This document shows positions 8,909-17,162 of a stretch of 64,000 bases of DNA, in pieces. Within the stretch, counting starts at the first letter, position 1, and the number at the start of each line of letters is the position of its first letter. The notes under the pieces are model-generated. The model saw only the letters and a program-made list of their open reading frames with translations. It was not told where the DNA came from and did not search any database. A program made the position numbers and the translations under genes. The stretch is taken from assembly GCA_913775095.1 (NCBI GenBank), contig CAJYIW010000021.1, positions 62,001 through 126,000 of the forward strand, read 5' to 3'. Source of the DNA: an uncultured Siphonobacter sp. (GTDB lineage Bacteria > Bacteroidota > Bacteroidia > Cytophagales > Spirosomataceae).

Positions 8909-10018
8909 ATGAAGTACAGATTTTCAGTTCTTGATATTTTCAGAGGATTATTTGCCAGTTTTGTGGTCTTGTTCCACATGGCATTTTTTACCAATACGCC
9001 ACTTATCAACAATCCCATCGTTGAAAACTCTGACGTATTTGTTGATTTCTTTTTTGTGTTAAGCGGGTTTGTTATTACTTATCGGTATCAGTTGATGTCA
9101 ACCGCCGATGAGTTAGGTACGTTTATGAAAAAGCGTTTTTTCAGAATTTACCCTCTGCATTTCGTTATGCTTTTTGTTACCCTATTCATTGAACTGGCTA
9201 AAGGATATATGTCCCATTATATTCAGGTCAATCAGCTGAATAATCCTAATAACAACCTGCTTACCTTTTTTACTTCCTTATTTCTGGTAAACTCCATTAA
9301 GTTCCCCACGATCAGTGACGTAAGCTGGAACATTCCCAGTTGGTCCATCAGTGCGGAAGTGGTTTCATACCTCGTCTTTGGTCTTGTCATGCTAGGGATG
9401 GCCAGGCTTCGTCTCCAGCAGTACAAGTCCATTATTTACCTGTTCACCGCTTTATTGGCCCTGGGTATCCTGGCTTCCATGACCGGAAGTTTTCAAACGA
9501 ATTACTCCTTTGATTATGGCTTTCTAAGAGGAATGATTGGCTTTTTCACGGGAGCCTTCTGCTATATGCTGTTCAGTAAAACGGTATCAACTTTATCACA
9601 CGCCAATCCGATATTATTTACGTGTGCTGAAGTAGTCATTGTCGGAGCTATTTTTGTCAGTATTTATTGGGGAGAAGTTTTAAAATATTATGGTTTTGTT
9701 TACGAAATCATCTTCCTGCTGGCTATTTATATTTTTTCTTTTGAAAAAGGGAAAGTATCCAGTCTATTGAATTCTTCAGCCTTATTACACCGCATCGGTA
9801 CCTACAGTTATTCCATTTATTTAACCCATGCGGTACTTCTGAGTATCTTCAATATCGTATTCATCCGGATTCTTAAGTTTTCACCGGAGGATTACAGTTA
9901 TCTTTTTATTCTTAATTTTATTCTCATTTATTATTGTGCTCAATGGACTTACAAAAACATTGAGCTCAAATTCAAGGACGGATTTTATAGTTTTAAAACC
10001 GCTAAATCTAATTTATAA
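8909..10018 (+). CDS. Acyltransferase 3 family membrane protein
   Basis: Integral-membrane O-acyltransferase (OatA/ExoZ type), 369 residues with about ten hydrophobic segments. The first segment has the family arginine-histidine pattern DIFRGLFASFVVLFHM (R12, H23). Members acetylate or succinylate polysaccharides, lipopolysaccharide or peptidoglycan; position in a glycan cluster argues for a surface polysaccharide acceptor. Start at 8909 is the only sensible ATG. It is A/T-richer than its neighbours, as is common for acyltransferase-3 genes in glycan loci. Confidence 0.9.
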   Translation: MKYRFSVLDIFRGLFASFVVLFHMAFFTNTPLINNPIVENSDVFVDFFFVLSGFVITYRYQLMSTADELGTFMKKRFFRIYPLHFVMLFVTLFIELAKGYMSHYIQVNQLNNPNNNLLTFFTSLFLVNSIKFPTISDVSWNIPSWSISAEVVSYLVFGLVMLGMARLRLQQYKSIIYLFTALLALGILASMTGSFQTNYSFDYGFLRGMIGFFTGAFCYMLFSKTVSTLSHANPILFTCAEVVIVGAIFVSIYWGEVLKYYGFVYEIIFLLAIYIFSFEKGKVSSLLNSSALLHRIGTYSYSIYLTHAVLLSIFNIVFIRILKFSPEDYSYLFILNFILIYYCAQWTYKNIELKFKDGFYSFKTAKSNL

Positions 10019-10040
10019 TACGAGTTTAAATCGTCATTAG

Positions 10041-10838
10041 ATGAAAGACGCATCACCACGACAATTTAAGGACGTTACTTTATTAGTGACGCACTATAAC
10101 CGAAGCCGATCGCTTGCCAATCTTTTACAAGGTTTTCAGGATCTTAACTGTAGCTTTGGTGATATTGTCGTTTCGGATGATGGCAGCAAGCCCGAACATC
10201 AGGACGTGCTACGGGAATTAAGCCAGCAATATTCCTTTCGACTCATTACTACCCCTAAAAACAGGGGCTTAGCTAACAATATTAACAAAGGGCAGGACGC
10301 CGTGAAAACGCCTTTTACCCTGTACGTTCAGGAGGACTTTGTTCCCAAACCTGGTTTCCCGGACCATTTTCCCGATGCTCTGGAGCTGATGCGGGAAGAC
10401 CCGGAACTGGACATTGTTCGTCTGTACGCGTATTTTCCCTATTCGCACATGGTGCCCTTTAAAAAGGGTTTTTCAAAAATGATTTTCAGACCCGAGCTTT
10501 GGCACGACGATCATTTGAAGTTTTATTTTTACAGCGATCATCCTCACCTTAGACGAAGTAATTTTTTCGAAAAATTTGGTCGTTATCAGGAAGGAACGAA
10601 TAGTGATGCGGCTGAATTCTCGATGTGTTTGTCCTTTTTAAAACATCAGGCAAAAGGATTATTTTTCAACGATTTCACCAGCATCTTTGATCAGGTCAAT
10701 ACTTCTTCGGAACCCAGTACAGCTACGTTTCGGTCGGACTGGAAACAACGCCAGAATCCATTGACCTTAGCCTTACGCTGGGGATATTTAAAGTATCGGT
10801 TTCTAAAAAATACGCTTCAGTTAAGGAGGTTTAAATAA
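10041..10838 (+). CDS. GT2 family glycosyltransferase (tandem copy 1)
   Basis: GT-A fold glycosyltransferase of 265 residues without membrane segments. It opens with the nucleotide-sugar strand VTLLVTHYNRSRSL, followed by VVSDDGSKPE and LYVQEDF, the positions of the donor-binding acidic residues in GT2. It is clearly paralogous to the next gene: both share GLxNNINKGQDAV, YSDHPHLRRSNFFEKFGRY and SEPST. Acceptor and donor unknown. Its last codons contain AAGGAGGT, a perfect anti-16S match, but 31 bp before the next ATG and so too far to drive it. Confidence 0.88.
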   Translation: MKDASPRQFKDVTLLVTHYNRSRSLANLLQGFQDLNCSFGDIVVSDDGSKPEHQDVLRELSQQYSFRLITTPKNRGLANNINKGQDAVKTPFTLYVQEDFVPKPGFPDHFPDALELMREDPELDIVRLYAYFPYSHMVPFKKGFSKMIFRPELWHDDHLKFYFYSDHPHLRRSNFFEKFGRYQEGTNSDAAEFSMCLSFLKHQAKGLFFNDFTSIFDQVNTSSEPSTATFRSDWKQRQNPLTLALRWGYLKYRFLKNTLQLRRFK

Positions 10839-10861
10839 GCACTACTTTTCCTCGGGAGGTC

Positions 10862-11626
10862 ATGGAATATTCTTTTTCAGAGGTTACTTTACTGGTAACG
10901 CATTACAATCGGAGTAGTTCTTTGGAACACTTATTGCACTCGTTTCAAAAGCTGGGCGTCAGCTTTGGAGGGGTCGTCGTTTCCGATGATGGCAGTAAGC
11001 CTGAACACCTTTCCAAGCTTCGTCAGCTGCAAAAAGAATTCACATTCGACCTCATTACTACGGAAAAAAACAAAGGCTTAGGTAATAACATCAATAAGGG
11101 ACAGGATGCCGTTCAAACGCCCTATACCCTGTATGTCCAAGAAGATTTCGAACCCACGCGTGCATTCCCGGATCGTTTTGTGGATGCCCTCGGCTTTATG
11201 AATCAGGACGCCTCCCTGGATATCGTTCGATTTTACGCGTACATTCCTTACCCCTACATGCGACCCAAGGGTCAGGGTTTTTCGGAAATGATTTTTCCGG
11301 CCTGGGCCACCAACTATAAGAAGATTTATTACTACAGCGATCATCCGCATTTGCGGCGTAGTAATTTTTTCGAAAAGTTTGGCCGTTACCCGGAAGGCAT
11401 GAAAGGAGATAAAACGGAATATGAAATGTGTATTTCGTTCCTGAAAAATAAGGGTAAAGGTCTGTTTTACAATGATTTTCAGTCGTTGTTTACCCAGAAA
11501 AATTCAGAAGCTGAGCCCAGTACCATGACGCGAAGCTCCATCAGCCAAAGCGAAAATCCGGTCATTAGTCTGGTTCGTGATTTGTATCGGCAGTTAAAGT
11601 ATAACTATGATATTTACCTTCGGTAG
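10862..11626 (+). CDS. GT2 family glycosyltransferase (tandem copy 2)
   Basis: 254 residues, paralogue of the preceding gene (shared VTLLVTHYNRS, VVSDDGSKPEH, YSDHPHLRRSNFFEKFGRY). The two start 821 bp apart and are separated by 23 bp, so they arose by tandem duplication followed by divergence. GGGAGGT ends one base before the start codon; this is too close to act as a normal ribosome-binding site. Predicted to add a sugar to the lipid-linked repeat; whether the two copies use different donors cannot be read. Confidence 0.88.
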   Translation: MEYSFSEVTLLVTHYNRSSSLEHLLHSFQKLGVSFGGVVVSDDGSKPEHLSKLRQLQKEFTFDLITTEKNKGLGNNINKGQDAVQTPYTLYVQEDFEPTRAFPDRFVDALGFMNQDASLDIVRFYAYIPYPYMRPKGQGFSEMIFPAWATNYKKIYYYSDHPHLRRSNFFEKFGRYPEGMKGDKTEYEMCISFLKNKGKGLFYNDFQSLFTQKNSEAEPSTMTRSSISQSENPVISLVRDLYRQLKYNYDIYLR

Positions 11627-11686
11627 TATTATTGGTTATTGTCCACCTAATTTAATATTAGCGACCCACTTATTTTTGAGTTAGCT

Positions 11687-12880
11687 ATGAACTTCGTGAT
11701 CATTGCCCGGCAGCCCTGGGAGGAGAAAAATATGGGAAGTAACATTCGGGATATGGCCAGGGCCCTGGCTCCTGAGCACCGTGTGCTTTTTGTAAATCAG
11801 CCTCTCGACTGGGCCGCCCTGTATCGCAGGGATGGTCGCCATCAGGAACGTAAACAATTTATTGAGCAAAATGCAGGTCAGGCCCTTACGGAAGCAGAAC
11901 CGAACCTTTGGGTCTGGTCCCCCACCTGCGTGCTGGGTTCCTTCAACTGGTTACCTGACAATGCCATTTACGATTATTTCAATCGCTGGAATGGTCAGAA
12001 ATTAGCTACTGGCATCCGCCGGGTTCTTGCTGAGCTGAAATGGGATTCGTTCGTTCTGCTCAATGACAACGATATGATTCAGGGCTTTTATCTGAAAGAG
12101 CTCCTGAAGCCCGAATCTTACGTGTATTACCTGCGGGATAATTTTCTGGCTGTGAACTACTGGAAAAAGCACGGTCAACGGCTCGAGCCAGCTCTGATGA
12201 GTAAGGTTGACGTAGTGGCCAGTAACTCGGGCTATCTGGCGAATCAGGCATCCCGGTACAATCCCCGATCGGTCTACATTGGTCAGGGTTGCGATCTGGA
12301 ACTGTTTAATCCGAATGAAGTCTCTGCCATTCCGGAAGATCTGAACCGGATTCCCCAGCCTCGCATTGGCTATGCCGGAGCTCTGACCAGCCTTCGCCTG
12401 GACGGAGCACTCATTGAGACCATTGCCCGGGAGCGTCCCGACTGGCAGATTGTTTTGATCGGATCGCCCGATGATTCGTTTCCGCGGGCCCAGCTGGAAG
12501 CCCTCAACAACGTTACTTTTTTAGGATCGAAGCCTCCGCACGAAATTCCGGCCTACCTGGCTCACATGGATGTGCTGATTAACCCTCAGGTTTTCAATGA
12601 AGTTACGATCGGTAATTATCCCCGTAAAATCGATGAATACCTGGCAATGGGTAAACCCGTGGTAGCGGTGAAAACAGAAACCATGGAGCTCTTCCGCGAC
12701 CACGTCTTTCTGGCGGATTCTCCTCAGTCGTTTATTCACTGCATTGAACAGGCGTTATCGGGTCAGCATCTGTCAACGGCTGCCGAACGGATTGCCTTTG
12801 CTCTGGATCATACCTGGGAAAATTCGCTTCAGTTAATGATTGACGCCATTCATCAATTCAAAACCACTTCCGCCCGATAG
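11687..12880 (+). CDS. GT4-like glycosyltransferase (GT-B fold)
   Basis: 397 residues, GT-B fold retaining-type glycosyltransferase, cytosolic or membrane-peripheral. The C-terminal donor domain shows RIGYAGALTS (about residues 226-235), LIGSPDDSF, and the KIDEYLAMGKPVVA motif typical of TuaH/GT1-like enzymes. It resembles the convergent gene at 13498-14694, which has KINEYLAAGLPVVT at the same place. The next gene begins 7 bp after its stop codon, so both are likely translated from one message. Confidence 0.87.
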   Translation: MNFVIIARQPWEEKNMGSNIRDMARALAPEHRVLFVNQPLDWAALYRRDGRHQERKQFIEQNAGQALTEAEPNLWVWSPTCVLGSFNWLPDNAIYDYFNRWNGQKLATGIRRVLAELKWDSFVLLNDNDMIQGFYLKELLKPESYVYYLRDNFLAVNYWKKHGQRLEPALMSKVDVVASNSGYLANQASRYNPRSVYIGQGCDLELFNPNEVSAIPEDLNRIPQPRIGYAGALTSLRLDGALIETIARERPDWQIVLIGSPDDSFPRAQLEALNNVTFLGSKPPHEIPAYLAHMDVLINPQVFNEVTIGNYPRKIDEYLAMGKPVVAVKTETMELFRDHVFLADSPQSFIHCIEQALSGQHLSTAAERIAFALDHTWENSLQLMIDAIHQFKTTSAR

Positions 12881-12887
12881 CCTTCTC

Positions 12888-13535
12888 ATGGATATAAAAG
12901 CTTACCTGGATAACAACCCGGCTCTTAAACAATGGGTACACTGGTTACTGATTCCCAAGCACGAAGCCCGTCCCCGCCGGTGGGTAAGCTGGTTTCTGAA
13001 TCCTTTTATTCATAAAAAACACCGGCATGCCAAGGTAAGGTCATCGGCCCGGATGGATGTGTTACCTTTCAAAGCCTTTCATTTAGGAGCGTACAGCACC
13101 ATTGAAGACTTCTGCGTGGTTAACAATGGCGTAGGAGATGTTCTGATTGGCGATCACTGCACCGTAGGAATTTCTTCAGTGGTGATTGGACCGGTCCACC
13201 TCCACTCGGATGTAATCCTGGCTCAGCACGTGGTTTTGTCAGGCCTGAATCATACCTACGAAGATGTCAACCAACCGATTCATCGTCAGCCGGTTACGGT
13301 TCAACCCATTGTCGTGGAAGAGGGCTGCTGGATTGGAGCCAACGCGGTCATTACGGCGGGCGTTACCATTGGTAAAAATTCAGTAGTCGCGGGCGGCAGC
13401 GTGGTCACAAAAAATGTTCCCCCGTATTCCGTCGTAGGAGGAAATCCGGCAAAAGTATTAAAGCAATACGATGCCGTCAGTGGAGAATGGCAAAGGGTTA
13501 CGAAACCAGCTTCCAGTCCACAATCTGCTCAATGA
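12888..13535 (+). CDS. Hexapeptide-repeat acyltransferase (LbH family)
   Basis: Left-handed beta-helix O- or N-acetyltransferase of the WbbJ/maltose-acetyltransferase group, 215 residues. I chose the ATG at 12888 (7 bp after the preceding stop) rather than the upstream in-frame ATG inside that gene. Repeats such as IGDHCTVGIS, WIGANAVITAGVTIGKNSVVAGGSVV are visible, GLNHTYED holds the expected catalytic histidine, and VVGGNPAKVLKQYD is the family end. The last 12-13 codons after that run past the usual family end and overlap the 3' end of the convergent gene by 38 bp. Confidence 0.9.
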   Translation: MDIKAYLDNNPALKQWVHWLLIPKHEARPRRWVSWFLNPFIHKKHRHAKVRSSARMDVLPFKAFHLGAYSTIEDFCVVNNGVGDVLIGDHCTVGISSVVIGPVHLHSDVILAQHVVLSGLNHTYEDVNQPIHRQPVTVQPIVVEEGCWIGANAVITAGVTIGKNSVVAGGSVVTKNVPPYSVVGGNPAKVLKQYDAVSGEWQRVTKPASSPQSAQ

Positions 13536-14694
13536 TGGAGCGAAATTCTTCGGCCCGGTGAGCCCAGGAATTTCCGCTGGCCATTTTAATCCGCTGCTGC
13601 ACCTCCCAGGGGTCGTCATTGGTCAGAGCTTTTTGCAGGCTCCTGCTAAAAGCTTCAGCACTGGCTTCAATGGAAACAATGCTTCTGAAATCCTCTAAAA
13701 TCGAGAAAGGAGTGGTTACTACGGGTAAGCCAGCGGCCAGATACTCGTTGATTTTCAGGGGATAAATCGTGTACGTATGTTCGTTGCAAACGAAGGGAAT
13801 CATGGCAGCATCCCATTCGGATAAAGCCTGCGGTAACTCTTCCGGCCGCTTCGACGGAGTAAATACGACATTGGAATACAGGGACAGCCGCTCTTTCAAA
13901 GTATCATCGTTCACCGGACCCAGAAACTCAAAGCGATGCTGGGGCATATCCTGCACACAACGTTCCACCAGAGCCAGGTCAATCCGGTTATCAGCCGTTC
14001 CGAGGTAGCCAATCGTTTTCTGCTCAGCGTTCGGCCGTTGCTTTTTCAGCAGATGAGCCTGGTGAAACAGATCGAAATTTGCTCCATTTTTTACGCAAAA
14101 GGTTCGGGGCTGATCGATTGATTTGAACTGCTGAAGTGCTTCGGAAGTCGTTACTACGGCATCCACCGCTTTTAAATATTTTTTTTCAAACCGGGCTCCA
14201 TGTTTTCCCATCCAGGCTTCCGCCGAAATTTCGTCAAAGCAGTAATAAATGGTGGCCACCTCCCCTAACTGGTGTAAGAGGGGTAGGCCCTGTACCGGAT
14301 TGAACGCGTTGATCATCAGGGGGGACTTCATGCCCAGCTCTTTCATCACTTCCCGGAGGCCATGAACCAGACGTTTGGTATTAATCTGTTGAAAAGTATC
14401 ATGATACGACTCACTCATCCAGTTCACCGGAACCATTACCGGGGGCAGCCATACGTACAGATCACGCCCTTCTTCTACTTTCGTTAATACACCCCTGCGA
14501 TTGACCAGCTTTTGCATAGGAACCTTCCTTCGGCCCGTTACTCCCATCATCATGTCTTTAAGCGTATACTGATAATCGACATAAAGAACCCGGTAATGGT
14601 TTGATAACTCCGTTAACAGCTGAACGGCTGAATTCTGAAATTCACCCTGCCAGGGAGTTTGTCCAATACAAATGATACTATCCAACGCTTTCAT
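13498..14694 (-). CDS. GT4-like glycosyltransferase, convergent
   Basis: 398 residues, GT-B fold. N-terminal SIICIGQTPWQGEFQNS resembles the start of the 11687 gene product (FVIIARQPWEEKNMGS), and the donor domain has TIGYLGTADNRIDL and KINEYLAAGLPVVTT. It is the only glycan gene on the minus strand in this stretch and overlaps the acetyltransferase gene tail to tail by 38 bp. The overlap means antisense contact of the two mRNAs at their 3' ends. Upstream lies the long AT-rich gap that probably contains its promoter. Confidence 0.87.
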   Translation of the reverse strand: MKALDSIICIGQTPWQGEFQNSAVQLLTELSNHYRVLYVDYQYTLKDMMMGVTGRRKVPMQKLVNRRGVLTKVEEGRDLYVWLPPVMVPVNWMSESYHDTFQQINTKRLVHGLREVMKELGMKSPLMINAFNPVQGLPLLHQLGEVATIYYCFDEISAEAWMGKHGARFEKKYLKAVDAVVTTSEALQQFKSIDQPRTFCVKNGANFDLFHQAHLLKKQRPNAEQKTIGYLGTADNRIDLALVERCVQDMPQHRFEFLGPVNDDTLKERLSLYSNVVFTPSKRPEELPQALSEWDAAMIPFVCNEHTYTIYPLKINEYLAAGLPVVTTPFSILEDFRSIVSIEASAEAFSRSLQKALTNDDPWEVQQRIKMASGNSWAHRAEEFRSIIEQIVDWKLVS

Positions 14695-15447
14695 TGATAT
14701 GCATAAGATGGAATATTCCCACCTTCATAAGGAGATTATTTCCTAATGTTATCAAAAAACCTTTTAGGAATTTCAGGATAAGAACAACGTTTATTCCAGA
14801 GGGCGGCGAGAATAAAAGTTTTACTAGTTATCAAAAATAGATAAGATTTCAGAGTCGTTTTCGATGAACTGCTTAAAACTCTCATTTACTGAACCATTAC
14901 TGTAGTTTTAGAGCTTTACAGACCGAACCCAAAAGTACTGGAAAGTACGCAAATAGTAAGCATTTACATACAAAGCTTTTTTATTTTAATCAATACTATT
15001 TAACAATGACGGATGAGTTCATACGTCCAGGCAAAACTGATTATAAATACTTAAATGCTTAGCTCAGACCCACTTATCCTGAGTAAGCAGGGAATAGGCA
15101 ACACCAATACTGAGCTATGATAAGCATTTTTATCAGAAAATCGGCTATTTATTAAACTTTTCAAATAAATAATATAAATCACCCAATTTAGAGTAAAAAT
15201 TCTTTTAACGTATAATTATGTACGTCTGGCATTATAATTTACCTTTAACTGTTCTTTGCTTAAACATATACTTTGTCAAGAAAAGATACGAACCGCCGTC
15301 CTTTACTGAACCTGATTGATCAGGTCTACTGAAGTCATTTTAAGGGGTTTATCAAGGTGCAAACCTTTGACCGGCGTATGAACAGGATGATTCAGTGTAA
15401 ATTTTTAGTATTTTTTTCATTACCATTTTTATAAAACCGCCAAGTTT
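14695..15447. other. 753-bp AT-rich gap
   Basis: No supported gene on either strand. The region is visibly richer in A/T than its surroundings and separates the minus-strand glycosyltransferase from the exopolysaccharide assembly operon, so it should hold two divergent promoters. It contains a perfect 16-bp dyad at 15310-15325 and a small hairpin TGATAA-GCATTT-TTATCA at 15118-15135. I found no perfect TAnnTTTG element and no recognisable RNA family. Confidence 0.55.
15310..15325. promoter_or_regulatory. Dyad upstream of the EPS operon, operator candidate
   Basis: ACCTGAT-TG-ATCAGGT, a perfect 7-bp dyad with a two-base centre, 122 bp before the receiver gene at 15448. Size and symmetry fit a dimeric regulator, but no cognate regulator with a DNA-binding domain is encoded nearby. 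Confidence 0.35.
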
Positions 15448-15837
15448 ATGAATTCAGTTGAAAACCCAACTGTACTTATTCTGGATGATGAACCCATGAC
15501 CCGGAAAGTACTTCAGCTTGCCCTGAACAAAGATTTTAATACGGTTATTAAAGACGATGGCATGGCAGGCATGTCGTGGATCGAAACGGGAGCTCCCGTT
15601 GATCTGGTTGTGGCCGATCTTAATATGCCGCACTTAAACGGAAAGGAATTTTTAAAAGTACTCCGCTCCAGCAATATGTATGGGCACCTTCCCGTGATTA
15701 TCCTTTCCGGTAGTGAAGAAAGTAATGACCGTATCCAGTGTCTGGAATTAGGGGCTGATGATTTCATGACCAAGCCCTTTAATCCCATGGAAATTACTGC
15801 CAAAGTAAAAGCTGTCCTTCGTCGCGTTTACCGATAA
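15448..15837 (+). CDS. Stand-alone CheY-like response regulator receiver
   Basis: 129 residues made of one receiver domain with no output domain. All phosphorylation residues are present: acidic pair D13/D14 (LILDDEP), phospho-acceptor D57 (VVADLNMP), the serine in ILSGSEE, and the lysine K109 in MTKPF. No histidine kinase is encoded in the window, so it is an orphan. It is first in the operon, 62 bp before a gene whose N-terminal domain looks like a degenerate copy of it (shared pattern FLK-x-x-RS then LPV at identical spacing). Likely a phospho-switch for polysaccharide production. Confidence 0.93.
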   Translation: MNSVENPTVLILDDEPMTRKVLQLALNKDFNTVIKDDGMAGMSWIETGAPVDLVVADLNMPHLNGKEFLKVLRSSNMYGHLPVIILSGSEESNDRIQCLELGADDFMTKPFNPMEITAKVKAVLRRVYR

Positions 15838-15899
15838 TTCTCAGGGAGCTGAAAACTCCCGGTCAAGCCGAAGCATAAAGTCATTGTAACGACGCCGCC

Positions 15900-17081
15900 A
15901 TGTCTGTTGTCTCCTCTGTTCCTCTGCGTATTTTGTACGTCGAGCAAGATTCTGAAGCTAGTCTGAATTTCATTAAAAAGTTCGGACAGGATCTCAACAT
16001 CAATCCTTTAGAAGAAACTCATGAGGCCCTGAAAGCTCTCAAGGATCACTACCCGGCCGATGCCGTGATCCTTAACTATTCGCCCGAGGCCCGTGCCTTC
16101 CTGAAAGAGATTCGTTCGACGCCGTGGCTTCAGTCACTGCCCGTAGTGGTGACTGTACCTAAGCTCACGCCCGAACTGGCCCAGGAGGCTCAGATGGCTG
16201 GTGCTAATGACATCTTCCCGGCGGATTTCAGTCAGGGAGATCTATTGTTACGTCTGCATTACTTTCTGCGTAAAAATCAGCTCAAGGCTTTACAGCCCAG
16301 CGAGACGCCCCGTTTTAATGTAAAGATTCCCTGGTGGAAACGGCTCATTGACGTTACCGCCACGGGTACGGCCCTGATCCTGCTGTCACCGCTATTGCTG
16401 GTGATTATTCTGTTGATCAGGCTGGACTCCAAAGGCCCTATCATCTATAAATCCAAACGTGTCGGGACGGGTTACCGGGTCTTCAACCTGCTGAAGTTCC
16501 GAACCATGCGAACGGATGCCGATAAAATGGTGAAGGATATGGCTGCCTTTAACATGTACAACAAGGAGGTTGAAACGACCGCTCCGACCCAGAATCAAAG
16601 CCTGTGTGCCGAATGTAAAGCTTCGGGGTATACCACTTGTCCACAGATGTTATACCTTGATAATGAACACGTCTGCGAAAAAGTCTACCTGCAGCGTAAA
16701 CACAACAAGGCCGCCTTCATGAAGTTTGGCAATGACCCCCGTATTACCCGCATTGGAGGATTTTTACGCAACACGAGCATTGACGAGTTACCCCAGCTGG
16801 TTAATATTTTCCGGGGTGATATGTCGCTGGTGGGAAATCGGCCTTTACCGCTGTACGAAGCCGAAAAGCTCACCTCCGATGATTACATCCTTCGTTTCGC
16901 TGGCCCGGCTGGTCTGACTGGTCTCTGGCAGGTTACCAAACGGGGAAAAGGCAAACAGGACATGTCCGAAGAAGAACGCATGCAACTGGACATTGAATAC
17001 GCCCGCAATTTCTCGTTTGCCATGGATATGAAAATTATTTTCAAAACATTTCCGGCCTTATTCCAGTCCGAGAATGTATAA
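15900..17081 (+). CDS. Degenerate receiver fused to initiating sugar-phosphate transferase
   Basis: 393 residues. Residues about 8-125 form a receiver-like domain lacking key residues: the phospho-acceptor position is N59 (AVILNY) and the conserved lysine is lost (FPADF). Residues 145-390 are a polyprenyl-phosphate glycosyl-1-phosphate transferase (WcaJ/ExoY/PglC type): the re-entrant membrane helix at 148-175, KFRTMRTDAD at 199-208, DELPQL with the catalytic D295/E296, and GDMSLVGNRPLP. Between these motifs, residues about 222-265 are an extra segment with C236, C239, C247 and C259 (CX2CX7CX11C), a possible metal site. It should transfer the first sugar-phosphate to undecaprenyl phosphate, so control here would gate the whole pathway. 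Confidence 0.9.
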   Translation: MSVVSSVPLRILYVEQDSEASLNFIKKFGQDLNINPLEETHEALKALKDHYPADAVILNYSPEARAFLKEIRSTPWLQSLPVVVTVPKLTPELAQEAQMAGANDIFPADFSQGDLLLRLHYFLRKNQLKALQPSETPRFNVKIPWWKRLIDVTATGTALILLSPLLLVIILLIRLDSKGPIIYKSKRVGTGYRVFNLLKFRTMRTDADKMVKDMAAFNMYNKEVETTAPTQNQSLCAECKASGYTTCPQMLYLDNEHVCEKVYLQRKHNKAAFMKFGNDPRITRIGGFLRNTSIDELPQLVNIFRGDMSLVGNRPLPLYEAEKLTSDDYILRFAGPAGLTGLWQVTKRGKGKQDMSEEERMQLDIEYARNFSFAMDMKIIFKTFPALFQSENV

Positions 17082-17162
17082 TCCTATTTCTACTGCCCAC
17101 TCGTTACTGATTCCCTTTTCATTACCCACGGCGAGAGCAGCAAATGCACAGATCATCCATTT

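Noticed and set aside
10854-10860. GGGAGGT as a ribosome-binding site of the second tandem GT2
   Set aside because: It ends one base before the ATG, too close for Shine-Dalgarno pairing to place the start codon.
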